Assembly (NCBI GenBank): GCA_903858115.1
Contig: CAIOHR010000432.1
Location: 111,629 to 175,628 of the forward strand
Direction: 5' to 3'
Origin: an uncultured Pirellula sp.
GTDB taxonomy: Bacteria > Planctomycetota > Planctomycetia > Pirellulales > Pirellulaceae
DNA length: 64,000 nucleotides
Shown: positions 27,292 to 37,009 of the stretch, piece by piece
Numbering within the stretch: position 1 is the stretch's first letter
Layout of the letters: each line of letters opens with the position of its first letter
Program-made: the position numbers and the translations under genes
Notes under the pieces: model-generated
Databases searched by the model: none
Told to the model about the DNA's origin: nothing
The model's input: only the letters and a program-made list of their open reading frames with translations

Positions 27292-28511
27292 CTGCCTTGA
27301 AATGCCGCAATCCTCTGTTCGCAACTTGGGTGCGACCAACTCGATCGGCGAATCCCGTTGTCTCGATAAAGTTTCTGGATGACTTGAGCGTAACGATCAC
27401 AAGCTTCCGCACGCGTGAGACCTTTGTGCTCGATCGCAAGCTCGATCGCCATTTTGTCTGCGTCCCATTCTGTCCACCAACACGTCGCGATCAATAACAA
27501 CGGAAACGCGATAGCAAGCAACGAGCAGATCAACATCAGCGAAGTTCCCGTTAATGATGTCATCGCCCATGCCAACAAAGGAATAGTCACAACGGCTGGT
27601 ACCAAACGTACGATCCCGTGTCGACGGATACAATGCGCCAGTTCATGAAGAACGATCAACTCGATTTCCCACGGTGTAAATCGCAACATCAATCGATCCG
27701 TAAGAAGCAATTGTTTTCGAAACAAACCGTTGACAATAACTGCGTTGCTCATACGGCAATTGGTCGGCCAAAGGAAAACGGAAGGACTGGTTCGATGAAT
27801 TCGAATCCATAACTCTTGGATGGATCGAATCCGGTCGTCTCCCGCATCGGACTCGTTCGTTTTTCCGTCGCACAGTCGCTCTGCACCTGAACTCCATACG
27901 ATCCACATAGGCAGCCATAGCGAGGTCAAGATGCCGGACACGAGCAAAATACAAATGGTACTCCCAATGGTCATCGAGCTAATACTTCGAATGCTCCAAA
28001 GATCGGACTCCCATGCGGTGGGTCCACTTGCGAATCTCATTCCATCGCAAGCGGCTGCAATCGTCGTCATCACTACGAATGGTAGAAACGCCATCCATTG
28101 CAGTTTGTCGTTCGATCCATGCAAACAAAGGAAAAAAAGGACGCTCGGCAAAAAGAACGACAACATGCGTCCGGTCAACGAGAATTGTACGAACGAGAAT
28201 TGACTCGTGAAACCTGGCCAACAGGCTAACGCCAGCAACAACGGTTGCAACAATAACCACACCTTCTCCATCGTCGATCTATTTGCAAGAAGGTACACGA
28301 TCGAGGTGCAATGCAAGCGATCGCGTTCAACGCAACGACGCGCAATACGATTCAACGCAATGAAGCTCGCAGTCGTCAGAACCAACGCCAGGCAATGCTC
28401 TATCGCATCTTCGAAGACCATAGCATTTTCCGCGTCTGCCCCCATCCAATAATAATAGATCGGCCAAGCCAACAACGCCGAAGGGAGGATGGCTAACGGG
28501 ACAAAGCTCAT
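27288..28511 (-). CDS. Membrane zinc metallopeptidase (M48/M56-like)
   Basis: 407 residues. The N-terminal half has about four to six hydrophobic helices; a cytoplasmic loop follows. The catalytic motif ELIVLHELAHCIRRHG contains HExxH, and WWTEWDADKMAIE supplies the third ligand Glu in the ExxxD arrangement of M48. Helices between these two motifs fit the M48/M56 group (HtpX or BlaR1 type). No penicillin-binding sensor domain is present at the C-terminus and no BlaI-like repressor is adjacent. Likely role is membrane-protein quality control or signalling proteolysis; unproven. Confidence 0.75.
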   Translation of the reverse strand: MSFVPLAILPSALLAWPIYYYWMGADAENAMVFEDAIEHCLALVLTTASFIALNRIARRCVERDRLHCTSIVYLLANRSTMEKVWLLLQPLLLALACWPGFTSQFSFVQFSLTGRMLSFFLPSVLFFLCLHGSNDKLQWMAFLPFVVMTTIAAACDGMRFASGPTAWESDLWSIRSISSMTIGSTICILLVSGILTSLWLPMWIVWSSGAERLCDGKTNESDAGDDRIRSIQELWIRIHRTSPSVFLWPTNCRMSNAVIVNGLFRKQLLLTDRLMLRFTPWEIELIVLHELAHCIRRHGIVRLVPAVVTIPLLAWAMTSLTGTSLMLICSLLAIAFPLLLIATCWWTEWDADKMAIELAIEHKGLTRAEACDRYAQVIQKLYRDNGIRRSSWSHPSCEQRIAAFQGS

Positions 28512-28764
28512 GTTCGAAGTTTAACCTGCGTCGATAGTCACGAAAAACTTTGGCAGTCTGGAACGACAAAGTGACTGCGGCCATGATTCGGCTAAAAAAC
28601 CAAATTCCCGATTCTGGCTGAAGCACTAGAATAAACACGTTCCGTTCCAATTGGCACCAAGAACAGTAGTTTCCCGCTTTCTATCTTGGATGTGAACGCA
28701 ATGTAACAGTCGTAACGACAATGTTGTGCATCGCTCCGCCGATCCAGACTTGCCGATCCTAACC

Positions 28765-30243
28765 TTAGGCGAGAATCTTCTTGACGACGTGCGCTTCCTC
28801 CACACCCGTCAAACGCTGATCGAGCCCTTGCGCTCGAAACGTGAGGCGACGATGATCGATGCCGAGTTGGTTGAGGATGGTGGCATTCAAGTCATTGATA
28901 TGGACCGCATCGTCCTCGAACCGTGTCGTTCGTTGGCCGTTTGTATCAATGATGTTGTAGCTGTATTCATCCGTCTTGCCGTGTTCGATACCTCCCTTGA
29001 TTCCTCCACCGGCCATCCAAGCTGTAAAGCATCGAGGATGATGGTCGCGTCCATAATCGGTCGCAGTCTGTTTCCCTTGGCTATAGACGGTTCGTCCAAA
29101 CTCACCGGAGCACACGACAAGCGTATCTTCCAGCATGCCTCGCATTTTGAGGTCTTGAATGAGAGCTGCCCACGGTTGATCGACATCCTTGCATTGGCCT
29201 CGCATCTTCGCGGGAAGCGTACTGTGATGGTCCCAGCCGCGATGGAAGACTTGAACAAAGCGTACGCCCCGTTCCGCCATCCGTCGCGCCAGCAAACAGT
29301 TTCGTGCAAAGGAGCCTGTTTTCTCGACTTCGGGACCATACAACTTCTTGACAGACTCTGGTTCGTCTCGAAGATCTGTCAGCTCAGGAACCGATGCCTG
29401 CATGCGGAACGCCATCTCTTGTTGTGCAATCGTCGTTTGAATCTCTGGATCGCCGATCGCCGCGGAATGTTTATGATTCAGTTGGGTCACCAGATCCAGC
29501 ATCTTGTTTCGACTGTTGCGTGAAACACCTGCTGGGTTCGAAAGAAAAAGCACCGGATCGCCTGCAGATTGGAAAGCGACTCCCTGATACTTGGACGGCA
29601 AGAACCCTGTGCCCCACAATCGGCTGTAAAGTGCTTGTACATTCTGTTGATCGCCAGACCAAAAGGCCGAGTTAAGGACGATGAAGTCCGGGAGGTTCTT
29701 ATTGAGTGATCCCAGTCCGTAACTCAACCATGCGCCCAAGCTCGGTTTGCCTTGGATTTGCGACCCAGTACACATCTGGGTCTTGCCCTCATCATGATTG
29801 ATCGCCTCTGTTCGCATCGACTTGATAAAGCACAGGTCGTCTACCACCGTGGACAAGTGCGGAAGCAACTCACTTAGATATCTCCCACAATTCCCGTGTT
29901 GTGAGAATTTGAAAATCGATGGCTGGATCAACTTCTCCTTGCCCTCGGTCATGGCGGTTACGCGTTGTCCATCGCGTATGTCGTCCGGTAGCGGCTGTTT
30001 GTCTTTTGCTTCTAGACCTGGTTTGTAATCATACAATTCGATCTGGCTGGGCGCACCACCCATGAACAAAAAGATGACGCGCTTTGCACGAGGCGGAAAA
30101 TGAGGAAGTTCTGGAAGCGAAGCGGAGGTCTGCTTGGCCATTATCGAGCCAAGAACCGCAGCGCCTAACCCCATGCTTGAATGATTCAAGAATCGACGCC
30201 GAGATTGCAACCATTGCTGTTGATCGAAAGGAATATTAGACAT
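28765..30243 (-). CDS. DUF1501 family Tat-exported protein
   Basis: 492 residues. The N-terminus carries the twin-arginine signal SRRRFLNHSSMG with a following hydrophobic stretch. Family motifs are FLFMGGAPSQIELYDYKP, IKSMRTEAINHDEGKTQM, SLGAWLSYGLGS, GVRFVQVFHRGWDHH, and CSGEFGRTVYSQGK. GRDHHPRCFTAWMAGGGIKGG comes near the end. The fold is alkaline-phosphatase/sulfatase-like; the biochemical role is unknown. In planctomycetes it is nearly always paired with a PSD1-type cytochrome-like gene, as here, where it starts 6 bases after that gene's stop. It is thought to be periplasmic. Confidence 0.92.
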   Translation of the reverse strand: MSNIPFDQQQWLQSRRRFLNHSSMGLGAAVLGSIMAKQTSASLPELPHFPPRAKRVIFLFMGGAPSQIELYDYKPGLEAKDKQPLPDDIRDGQRVTAMTEGKEKLIQPSIFKFSQHGNCGRYLSELLPHLSTVVDDLCFIKSMRTEAINHDEGKTQMCTGSQIQGKPSLGAWLSYGLGSLNKNLPDFIVLNSAFWSGDQQNVQALYSRLWGTGFLPSKYQGVAFQSAGDPVLFLSNPAGVSRNSRNKMLDLVTQLNHKHSAAIGDPEIQTTIAQQEMAFRMQASVPELTDLRDEPESVKKLYGPEVEKTGSFARNCLLARRMAERGVRFVQVFHRGWDHHSTLPAKMRGQCKDVDQPWAALIQDLKMRGMLEDTLVVCSGEFGRTVYSQGKQTATDYGRDHHPRCFTAWMAGGGIKGGIEHGKTDEYSYNIIDTNGQRTTRFEDDAVHINDLNATILNQLGIDHRRLTFRAQGLDQRLTGVEEAHVVKKILA

Positions 30244-30249
30244 GATTCA

Positions 30250-32700
30250 TTACTCGCGTGTCTTGGTGACATCCAGATTGAAGAGGGAATTGACTACCAT
30301 CGTAAACGCAGCCAGTTCGATACGTTGCGAGTCGCTGGTTAGGTTCAAGTCGGAGGTCATCGCCTGCGCGGCGTCTATGTCCTCTCGATAAAGAGAGCGA
30401 AAGCCGTCGAGGCCGACTCGCAAGTCCCCTTGTTCATCGGCATTCGGTAACCGAGACGTGATCGACTCGAATACAATCCGGAGCCGCTCCTCTTCGGCAT
30501 GATTCGGCAATCCTAGCAGTTGCTGTGCGAGATGCCGAGCCGCTTCGAAATACTGGCTCTCATTCATCATCATCAGCGCTTGGACTGGCGTATTGGTCCG
30601 TTCTCTGCGAGACGTGCAGCTTTCGCGAGTCGGGGCATCGAAGATAGTCATCTGCGGCGGCGGCATCGCACGTTTCCAAAATGTGTAGAAGCTTCGTCGG
30701 AATATTTTGTCTCCCGTATCCTCTTTAAACGAGTAGGTGGAGGACGAAACCATGGAAACGGTTTTCCAAAGGTCGGCGGGCTGTGGAGGCTTTACACTTT
30801 TTCCGTACATCGCATTGTTTAGCCGACCGCTGATCGCAAGGATTTGATCGCGAATCACTTCAGAGTCCAATCGAATGCGCGAGCCACGAGCCAACATACG
30901 GTTCTCTGAGTCGGCTAAGTATTCAGTCGGCGACACTCGCGACGTTTGCTGGTACGTCTGCGACATCGCAATCGATCGAACGAGCGACTTGATATCCCAG
31001 TTGGAATCGATGAAAGCATTGGTCAAGTCATCGAGTAACTCGGGATGACTAGGAAACTCCCCTTGCGAGCCGAAATCTTCGGAGGTCTTCACTATACCCA
31101 CGCCGAAAAATTGCTGCCAGAATCGATTGACCGTTACGCGCGCAGTCAATGGGTGTCGCTTATCCGTCACCCACCGTGCTAGGTCGAGGCGAGTCTTTAA
31201 CTGGTCGCTAGACTTCAGCGGAGGGAGAAACGCCGGTGTGTTCCGAGAAACCTCTTCACCCGGTTGATCGTAAGCACCACGCTTGAGAATGTAGGCCGGT
31301 CGCAAATCCTTACGCTCCTTCATTACCAGAGCGATAGAAACGGTCTTTTCGAGTTCGTCATGTGACTTTTGAAGCATACGCAGCGCTTCTTCCTTCTGCT
31401 TCAGTTGCTCAGCTAGATCGCTGGACGGATCGGATGTCGCTTCCTCGGTCTTCTCCGACTTTGCTTCAGCAGACTTGTCCTTGATCGATTGCTTCAGACG
31501 TTCGACTTCTTGCTTGGCTGTTGCGAGTTGCGCAACAAACTCATTTAACTGGAGGGTCTGCTCCGCAGTTGGCAATCGCAAGATCGGTGGTTGCTGATCG
31601 CGGCCAGGAGTTTCGGGGTCACCATCGATATTGTTGAAGAACGCAAAGAGTTGGTAGAAGTCTTTTTGCTTTACGGGATCGTATTTGTGGTCATGACAAA
31701 CAGCACACTCGAGCGTCAGCCCGAGAAACACTGTTCCGAAAGCAGACACTTGGTCCACGACGTTGCGAGTATAACTTTCTTGAGGAGGATTGGTACCTCG
31801 GTCCATCACCATATGGAGACGGTTGTAGCCCGATGCAATTTGCTGGTCGACCGTCGGATTCTCCAATAGATCACCCGCGAGCTGCTCCGTGGCGAATCGA
31901 TCAAAAGGCATGTTCGTATTGAAAGCTCGAATCACCCAGTCTCGATATTGTGACAGTTCGCGATAATGGTCGTGATGCATTCCATTCGTATCCGCATAGC
32001 GCACCAGGTCCAACCAGTAACGAGCCATATGCTCCCCATATTGCGGCGTGGATAGCAACCGGTCGACTAGTTTTGCATACGCGTCCGGTGCATCGTCTTG
32101 TTCAAAATGATGGATCTCTTCCCTGGTTGGGGGCAGGCCCGTCAGATCTAAAGTGACGCGCCGAATCAGCGTCCTTTTGTCAGCCAGTGGCTGTGGTGCG
32201 ATCTGTTTCTTTTCCAATGAAGCGAGGACAAATTGGTCCATAGGACTCGCCAACCAACTCCTGTTCTTGACCTCCGGCAAATGATGCGGTCGAAGCGATT
32301 CGTAGGACCAAAAATCTTCGTACGTTGCCCCTTGTCGAATCCACAATCGCACCATCTCACGTTGCGCATCGGTCAGAGGTTTTTGGGCCGATTCGGGCGG
32401 AGGCATTTTCAGCGACGGGTCATCCGTCGTCAGTCGTTTCCAAAGCTCACTCGAATCCAGGTCGGCAGGTCGAAGCGCCTGGCGACCATCCCGCACATGA
32501 AACGGACCGAGATCACCGTCTGGAATATCTAGTCGCAAGTCGGCCTCGCGGGTCGCATCATCGGGACCGTGACAAGCAAAACATCGGTCCGATAAGAGTG
32601 GTCGAATATCCCTATTGTACGAGATAACCTCTTCTTGGGCGTGCAACAAGATTGTCGATAGGATTACCGGCAATGCTAGGATACTGGCATTGGTTCGCAT
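30250..32700 (-). CDS. PSD1/DUF1549-DUF1553 cytochrome-c-like secreted protein
   Basis: About 816 residues. A signal peptide (ILALPVILSTILLHAQ) is followed by a haem-type CFACHG motif (planctomycete cytochrome C domain). DUF1549 begins around FVLASLEKKQIAPQP and includes RRVTLDLTGLPPTREEI and ARYWLDLVRYADTNG. A coiled-coil Lys/Glu-rich insertion lies in the middle (about 390-450), and DUF1553 follows (RVTVNRFWQQFFGVGIVKTSEDFG to TPVQALMMMNESQYFEAAR). The ATG at 32700 has AGGA at the right distance. Paired with the downstream DUF1501 gene. Probably a periplasmic polysaccharide-linked redox system; unproven. Confidence 0.92.
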   Translation of the reverse strand: MRTNASILALPVILSTILLHAQEEVISYNRDIRPLLSDRCFACHGPDDATREADLRLDIPDGDLGPFHVRDGRQALRPADLDSSELWKRLTTDDPSLKMPPPESAQKPLTDAQREMVRLWIRQGATYEDFWSYESLRPHHLPEVKNRSWLASPMDQFVLASLEKKQIAPQPLADKRTLIRRVTLDLTGLPPTREEIHHFEQDDAPDAYAKLVDRLLSTPQYGEHMARYWLDLVRYADTNGMHHDHYRELSQYRDWVIRAFNTNMPFDRFATEQLAGDLLENPTVDQQIASGYNRLHMVMDRGTNPPQESYTRNVVDQVSAFGTVFLGLTLECAVCHDHKYDPVKQKDFYQLFAFFNNIDGDPETPGRDQQPPILRLPTAEQTLQLNEFVAQLATAKQEVERLKQSIKDKSAEAKSEKTEEATSDPSSDLAEQLKQKEEALRMLQKSHDELEKTVSIALVMKERKDLRPAYILKRGAYDQPGEEVSRNTPAFLPPLKSSDQLKTRLDLARWVTDKRHPLTARVTVNRFWQQFFGVGIVKTSEDFGSQGEFPSHPELLDDLTNAFIDSNWDIKSLVRSIAMSQTYQQTSRVSPTEYLADSENRMLARGSRIRLDSEVIRDQILAISGRLNNAMYGKSVKPPQPADLWKTVSMVSSSTYSFKEDTGDKIFRRSFYTFWKRAMPPPQMTIFDAPTRESCTSRRERTNTPVQALMMMNESQYFEAARHLAQQLLGLPNHAEEERLRIVFESITSRLPNADEQGDLRVGLDGFRSLYREDIDAAQAMTSDLNLTSDSQRIELAAFTMVVNSLFNLDVTKTRE

Positions 32701-32944
32701 CACGTTTCCTGAAACTAGAGGGGAGATTCAGTCGCACGATGGAGGAAAGTGGAGGGGAATCACCCGTTGCTGGGCATATGATTCTACTAGAAATTCAGGA
32801 ATGGGACAACGAATAGAACAACAGTACATCGCGAAATGCCCGTCGTTTCCCCCAAGATCCATCGGCAAATTTCTCCAACAGCTTGGTCGCATTCAAGGGA
32901 GTTGAGCAAGAAATTTTGTGGCTTGTAAGGCAGTCCCTTTTTGG

Positions 32945-33115
32945 CTATTCGGCTTTCATCCAAAATGGGGCGGCAGCAAACCATGCGACGCAAGCCACTA
33001 GCAAAATCGTCTTGACTGGTTCGAGCGAAATGACGCCGAACATATACAACATGGGTGGAACGATGGTGGCGAGCAATGATAAGTAGCCAACAGGTCGAGC
33101 AATCGATTTGATCAT
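32945..33115 (-). CDS. 56-residue membrane protein
   Basis: An ATG at 33115 opens a 56-codon frame ending in TAG at 32945. The product has a short basic head (MIKSIARP) and two hydrophobic helices, about residues 9-30 and 35-52, joined by a short SLEPVK turn, and ends FWMKAE. It lies 36 bases behind the NCS1 permease gene on the same strand, so it is probably co-transcribed and could be an accessory or regulatory peptide of that transporter. No family recognised. Hydrophobic pattern and context support it; a ribosome-binding site is not obvious. Confidence 0.55.
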   Translation of the reverse strand: MIKSIARPVGYLSLLATIVPPMLYMFGVISLEPVKTILLVACVAWFAAAPFWMKAE

Positions 33116-33151
33116 GTAAGAAGCCTATCGTAGGGCAAAGTGGTTCAGTGA

Positions 33152-34519
33152 TTAAGAAAGCTTCAGCTTGGGACCGATCGCTTTGGACAAAAGGATGTAG
33201 AGAAATCCGCATGCGATCGACGTTGGCAAAGGCAAATAGGATGGGAAGACCTCTTGATATCGATAGAGGTAGATTGCGATGCCGACTGGAATCAACCAAG
33301 CCAGAAGAACGACTACATTGAACGTGGTTCCTGTTCGTTCCGCTGGATCGGTTGGAATGCCAACGGCTTTCGCGAGGAAGTGATCGACAATAAGGATGGC
33401 TCCAATCGGGGCTAAGATCGTCCCGTAGATTCCCACGAAACTAAGTAGATTCATGGCAAAGGCAGGGAAGATGCCAGCGGCAGTGCAGACGATCCCCGCA
33501 ATGAGAGTACTTACATTGCGAGGCATGGTCGGCATGATTCCCTGAAAGGCCAAGCCCGCGCGATAGATCGTAGGGTTGGCTGTCGTCCAGCCTGCGATAA
33601 TGATGCAGATCAATCCAGCCCAGCCCACCGCATCGTTGACCATAGTTCCTGGATCTTTTCCTTTGCTGGGATCCACGCCATGGGTCCTCACCCAATACAC
33701 CAGCAATAGAGCCGCGCAAATCCACGCGATGTAGTGACCGAGAAACATCCCGGCGGCGGAGGCAAAACCCGCGTTCGGCGATTTGGCAAACCGGAGTACC
33801 GAAAGGTCTGCCATGCCTAGATGCATCGCAGCATTGCAGAACCAAGAGAAAAACACAATTCCCCAAAAGCTGATCTTCTCCGCTGTTCCGGCTGGAGGAG
33901 TCAATAATTCCCAGATATCAAACGTCTCCAATCGTCCCAAAGTTACCAAAGCGCAAGCGATAAAAATCAACAACATCCAGGGGGCTGAATAATTCCCGAC
34001 CTTTGCCACCACGCCGTAACCCTTCATTGCCACAAAGGTCATGGCCATTCCAATGCAGATGCATGCGACGATCCATCCCAGCCCAGTCGGCATGGTTGAG
34101 TCGAAGGTCGGCATCTTCATCGCAGGAAAGAACGGGCCCACGGCAGTCGCTGAAACGGTAATCATGGAACCTGCTAGAAAACAAAACAAGATACCGTTGG
34201 CCAGGTTGTAGATCTTCACTAGATGCTTGCCCGCGATCTTCTCCATCTTGTAATAGAGAGTGAATCGCTGCTGCGTTGCGATCGTTGCTGTCAAATAACG
34301 CCAAGTCAACACAGCAAGCAAATTTCCAAGCAATAGTCCGAAGATAAGACTGTTGGCAGTAGCACCCCATGCCACAAATTGCGGACCGATCATGAACTCG
34401 GTGCCCGCCGTGTGCTCACCCGCGTACATTCCCCAAAACGCAGAGGGGCCTTTGAGTGCCCGTTCTGGGACTCGTTCGCGTTCGAACTCGGAACTGGTGT
34501 TTTCTGATTCGTTTGACAT
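33152..34519 (-). CDS. NCS1-type (purine/cytosine permease-like) transporter
   Basis: About 455 residues with twelve predicted membrane helices. NCS1 traits are the early GPSAFWGMYAGEHTAGTEFMIGPQF with helix-1 Gly-rich signature, then WGIVFFSWFCNAAMHLGMAD, AGWTTANPTIYRAGLAFQG in the region of the second symmetry repeat, and APIGAILIVDHF. Members import nucleobases, hydantoins or vitamins with Na+ or H+. The ATG at 34519 gives a hydrophilic Ser/Glu-rich tail before helix 1. It sits 73 bases behind rhaA, which is odd: rhamnose operons usually carry RhaT or ABC importers, so substrate prediction is open. Confidence 0.8.
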   Translation of the reverse strand: MSNESENTSSEFERERVPERALKGPSAFWGMYAGEHTAGTEFMIGPQFVAWGATANSLIFGLLLGNLLAVLTWRYLTATIATQQRFTLYYKMEKIAGKHLVKIYNLANGILFCFLAGSMITVSATAVGPFFPAMKMPTFDSTMPTGLGWIVACICIGMAMTFVAMKGYGVVAKVGNYSAPWMLLIFIACALVTLGRLETFDIWELLTPPAGTAEKISFWGIVFFSWFCNAAMHLGMADLSVLRFAKSPNAGFASAAGMFLGHYIAWICAALLLVYWVRTHGVDPSKGKDPGTMVNDAVGWAGLICIIIAGWTTANPTIYRAGLAFQGIMPTMPRNVSTLIAGIVCTAAGIFPAFAMNLLSFVGIYGTILAPIGAILIVDHFLAKAVGIPTDPAERTGTTFNVVVLLAWLIPVGIAIYLYRYQEVFPSYLPLPTSIACGFLYILLSKAIGPKLKLS

Positions 34520-34592
34520 AGAGAGGTTTTCTAAGGAACATTCTTGCCGTGGATAAACGGTCGCACGGAGAGGAAGGAGGAAGCATCGTATT

Positions 34593-35858
34593 TCAACGCT
34601 TCGATAGAACGGTCTTTTCGTACGCTTGGACCACCGCAAGCCAGTCTTGACTGACAGGAACCTCGAATAGAGTACAGTATTGATCCCAAACCGCTGACCA
34701 AGGCAACGACTTTGCCTCCTCCATCCAAGTCAGACGAGAGGAAAAATCTCCGTTTCGCTCGGCTTCGAGCAACGCAGGTGGTTCTAACATCGCGATCAAG
34801 AGCGCTTTTATCGTATTGCGAGTCCCAATCACCCAAGCCGCAATGCGATTGATGCTCGCATCGAAAAAGTCTAGTCCAATGTGCGTTCGGTTCAGCAGTT
34901 TGTTCCGTACCAACTCCTGCGCGATCGACAGCAACGCGTCGTCGAGGATAACAACATGGTCGCTATCCCAACGAACGCCCCGACTTACGTGAAGCAATAT
35001 CTCGGGAACGTAAAGGAGGGTCGATGTTATCTTGTCGGCAATGCCTTCCGTCGGATGAAAATGACCAGCGTCGAGGCAGAGGAGCTTTTGATTCTTGATC
35101 GCATACCCAAGATAAAACTCATGGCTTCCGACGACATAGCTTTCGCTTCCGATACCGAACAATTTGCACTCGACCGCGTCCAAGTGCACCTTGGGACTGA
35201 TGGGGTTGGCAAAGATCTTGTCGAGTGATTCGGTTAACCGTTTCCTTGGAGACATGCGATCGACGGGCGTATCTTTGTAACCATCCGGGATCCACACATT
35301 GGTGACTGTCGGGGAGCCGAGTGCTTTCCCCATCGCAGCGCCGATCTCGCGCGACGCAATACAGTGCTCAATCCAGAAATTGCGAATTCCGCGATCGGTG
35401 TGGCTGAGAGTAAAGCCATCGGAGGCTTTGGGATGGGAAAAGCACGTCGGATTGAAATCCATGCCGAGCTTGAGCTGTTTTGCCCAGTCGATCCAGTTTT
35501 GAAAGTGCTTTGGTTCGATCTCATGGCGGTCGACTTTCTTGCCCCCGAACTCGCCATAAAACGCATGCAGATTGATTCGATGGCGTCCTGGAATCAATGC
35601 AAGGGCTTTCTCAAGATCGGCACGCAACTCGTCTGGATTCCTTGCTTTTCCTGGATAGTTTCCCGTGACGGCAATGCCGCCGGTTAGTCCTGTCCCGTGA
35701 TTTTCAAAACCGCCGACGTCGTCACCTTGCCAGCATTGCAACGAAATCGGAATCTTCGCGAGGGCTGTCAGTGCGGTTTCTGTATTCACCCCCAGACCAG
35801 CATACCGCTCCTTCGCGAGGGTATATGCATTCTTGATCGATTTTGCAGTGAGAGGCAT
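34593..35858 (-). CDS. rhaA: L-rhamnose isomerase
   Basis: Converts L-rhamnose to L-rhamnulose. The sequence matches RhaA along its length: SLQCWQGDDVGGFE at about 38, TGNYPGKARN, INLHAFYGEFGGKKVDR, GMDFNPTCFSHPKASDGFTLSHTD, NVWIPDGYKDTP, VECKLFGIGSESYVVGSHEFYLGYA, LCLDAGHFHPTE and VRWDSDHVVILDD with the metal ligands, and HIGLDFFDASINRIAAW. 421 residues, standard. No rhamnulokinase, aldolase or regulator is in the window. The next gene downstream is an NCS1-type permease. Rhamnose is a common part of algal polysaccharides, which fits the sulfatases nearby. Confidence 0.95.
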   Translation of the reverse strand: MPLTAKSIKNAYTLAKERYAGLGVNTETALTALAKIPISLQCWQGDDVGGFENHGTGLTGGIAVTGNYPGKARNPDELRADLEKALALIPGRHRINLHAFYGEFGGKKVDRHEIEPKHFQNWIDWAKQLKLGMDFNPTCFSHPKASDGFTLSHTDRGIRNFWIEHCIASREIGAAMGKALGSPTVTNVWIPDGYKDTPVDRMSPRKRLTESLDKIFANPISPKVHLDAVECKLFGIGSESYVVGSHEFYLGYAIKNQKLLCLDAGHFHPTEGIADKITSTLLYVPEILLHVSRGVRWDSDHVVILDDALLSIAQELVRNKLLNRTHIGLDFFDASINRIAAWVIGTRNTIKALLIAMLEPPALLEAERNGDFSSRLTWMEEAKSLPWSAVWDQYCTLFEVPVSQDWLAVVQAYEKTVLSKR

Positions 35859-36058
35859 AGGAATTGAAATTGCAAGCAGATTGTCTGAGGATGAGTCACT
35901 GGCAAGAATTGTAACAATTCGATCGGCATGTGGGTTGCTTACCTACTGCATTCGTCCTACAGGACGGAATGTGGATGACATGTCCTTCGTTTCTACTCTT
36001 GGGTGCTTGATGCTCTCATCTGAACAGCAAACCGATGGAACGTTAGCACTAATGCTCG

Positions 36059-36895
36059 TCAGATCGCATTGGATCTTGCAACCAGGCTTTCCAGGGCGTC
36101 TGAGATCAAAACATCGTTGCGTCTGCGTTCGAGAAAGAAACTAACTTGGTCGTATCCACACTCTGTTAGAATTTTGAGGGCCTGTTCATAGCCATCGCTC
36201 ACTCGATTCGGCTCATGAGCATCGGCACCGAGCGTCACCGGAATGTTGCGTTGACGCATTTCACTTAACATCTGAGGAAAAGGGTTCATCTCGGTGATCG
36301 TTTTGTTCAGCCCGGAAGTGTTCAGTTCCATGGCAACACCTGTGACCGCAATTCGATCGAGCGCGGCTCGAATGTCGTCCATGATCTCTTCGGGGCGCCA
36401 AACGTTGGCCGTATGGTTCTTGACCAAGTCTGGATGGGCCAGAGAATCAAACAAACCTGTCTCCGCCGACTGCGCGAGCAATCGAAAGTACGTTCGCTGA
36501 ACCTCCACTTCATCGGCTTGCCAATACTTCGCGCGAAACTCTTGAATTTGAGGATGAACGGAGCCAAGAACGAAATGAAAATTTGCCGACGATAGTTGCT
36601 TCTCTAGATACGATTCGTAGCCTTCGAAATAGTCTGCTTCGAGCCCAAGTCGCACGTCAACGCGTCCGTTCCACTCGTCGGTCGTTCGCGCTACCAAGTC
36701 AACATACTCATCGAATTGATCTTCTCGCATACGCACGTGATGCGAAAACCGGTTAGGCATGGGATTATGGCAAGTGACGATCAGTCCTCTCAGTCCGCGA
36801 TCGTACGCAACCGCTGCATATTCAGTCGGCTCACCATCCGCATGATTGCAAAGAGTTGTGTGTGAATGTGACTCATAAAGGATTCTCTGAGACAC
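36059..36895 (-). CDS. PHP-domain phosphatase (histidinol-phosphatase-like)
   Basis: 278 residues with a GTG start; CGGAG lies upstream. PHP motifs: YESHSHTTLCNHADGEP at the N-terminus, IVTCHNPMP, LGLEADYFEGYE (Glu ligand), FVLGSVHPQ, DSLAHPDLVKNH and TLGADAHEP near the end. These supply the clustered His/Asp/Glu residues of a trinuclear metal site. Closest by eye to HisK-type histidinol phosphatases; other PHP phosphoesterases cannot be excluded. Stands alone between rhaA and a secreted protein gene. Confidence 0.8.
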   Translation of the reverse strand: MSQRILYESHSHTTLCNHADGEPTEYAAVAYDRGLRGLIVTCHNPMPNRFSHHVRMREDQFDEYVDLVARTTDEWNGRVDVRLGLEADYFEGYESYLEKQLSSANFHFVLGSVHPQIQEFRAKYWQADEVEVQRTYFRLLAQSAETGLFDSLAHPDLVKNHTANVWRPEEIMDDIRAALDRIAVTGVAMELNTSGLNKTITEMNPFPQMLSEMRQRNIPVTLGADAHEPNRVSDGYEQALKILTECGYDQVSFFLERRRNDVLISDALESLVARSNAI

Positions 36896-37009
36896 GAGCG
36901 GAAATCTCCGTTTGGCTTCGAAATAAACTGTTGTAACGAAATATTACACAGTAGACATAACAGAGAAGTTTGGCGAGTCTGAGTTCAAGAAATCCTAAGC
37001 AAGTTTGCT

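Noticed and set aside
28726..29523. 265-codon plus-strand frame opposite the DUF1501 gene
   Set aside because: The minus-strand DUF1501 protein is unmistakable across the same bases; this frame shows no family resemblance and no ribosome-binding site.
33158..33169. AAGCT-TC-AGCTT inverted repeat at the end of the NCS1 permease gene
   Set aside because: It resembles the REP-like hairpins but encodes the Lys-Leu-Lys-Leu tail of the protein, so chance is a simpler cause.
32787..33299. 170-codon minus-strand frame over the gap between the PSD1 gene and the NCS1 permease gene
   Set aside because: It overlaps the end of the permease gene and the 56-residue membrane protein in another frame. The smaller frame has the clear two-helix pattern, this one does not.
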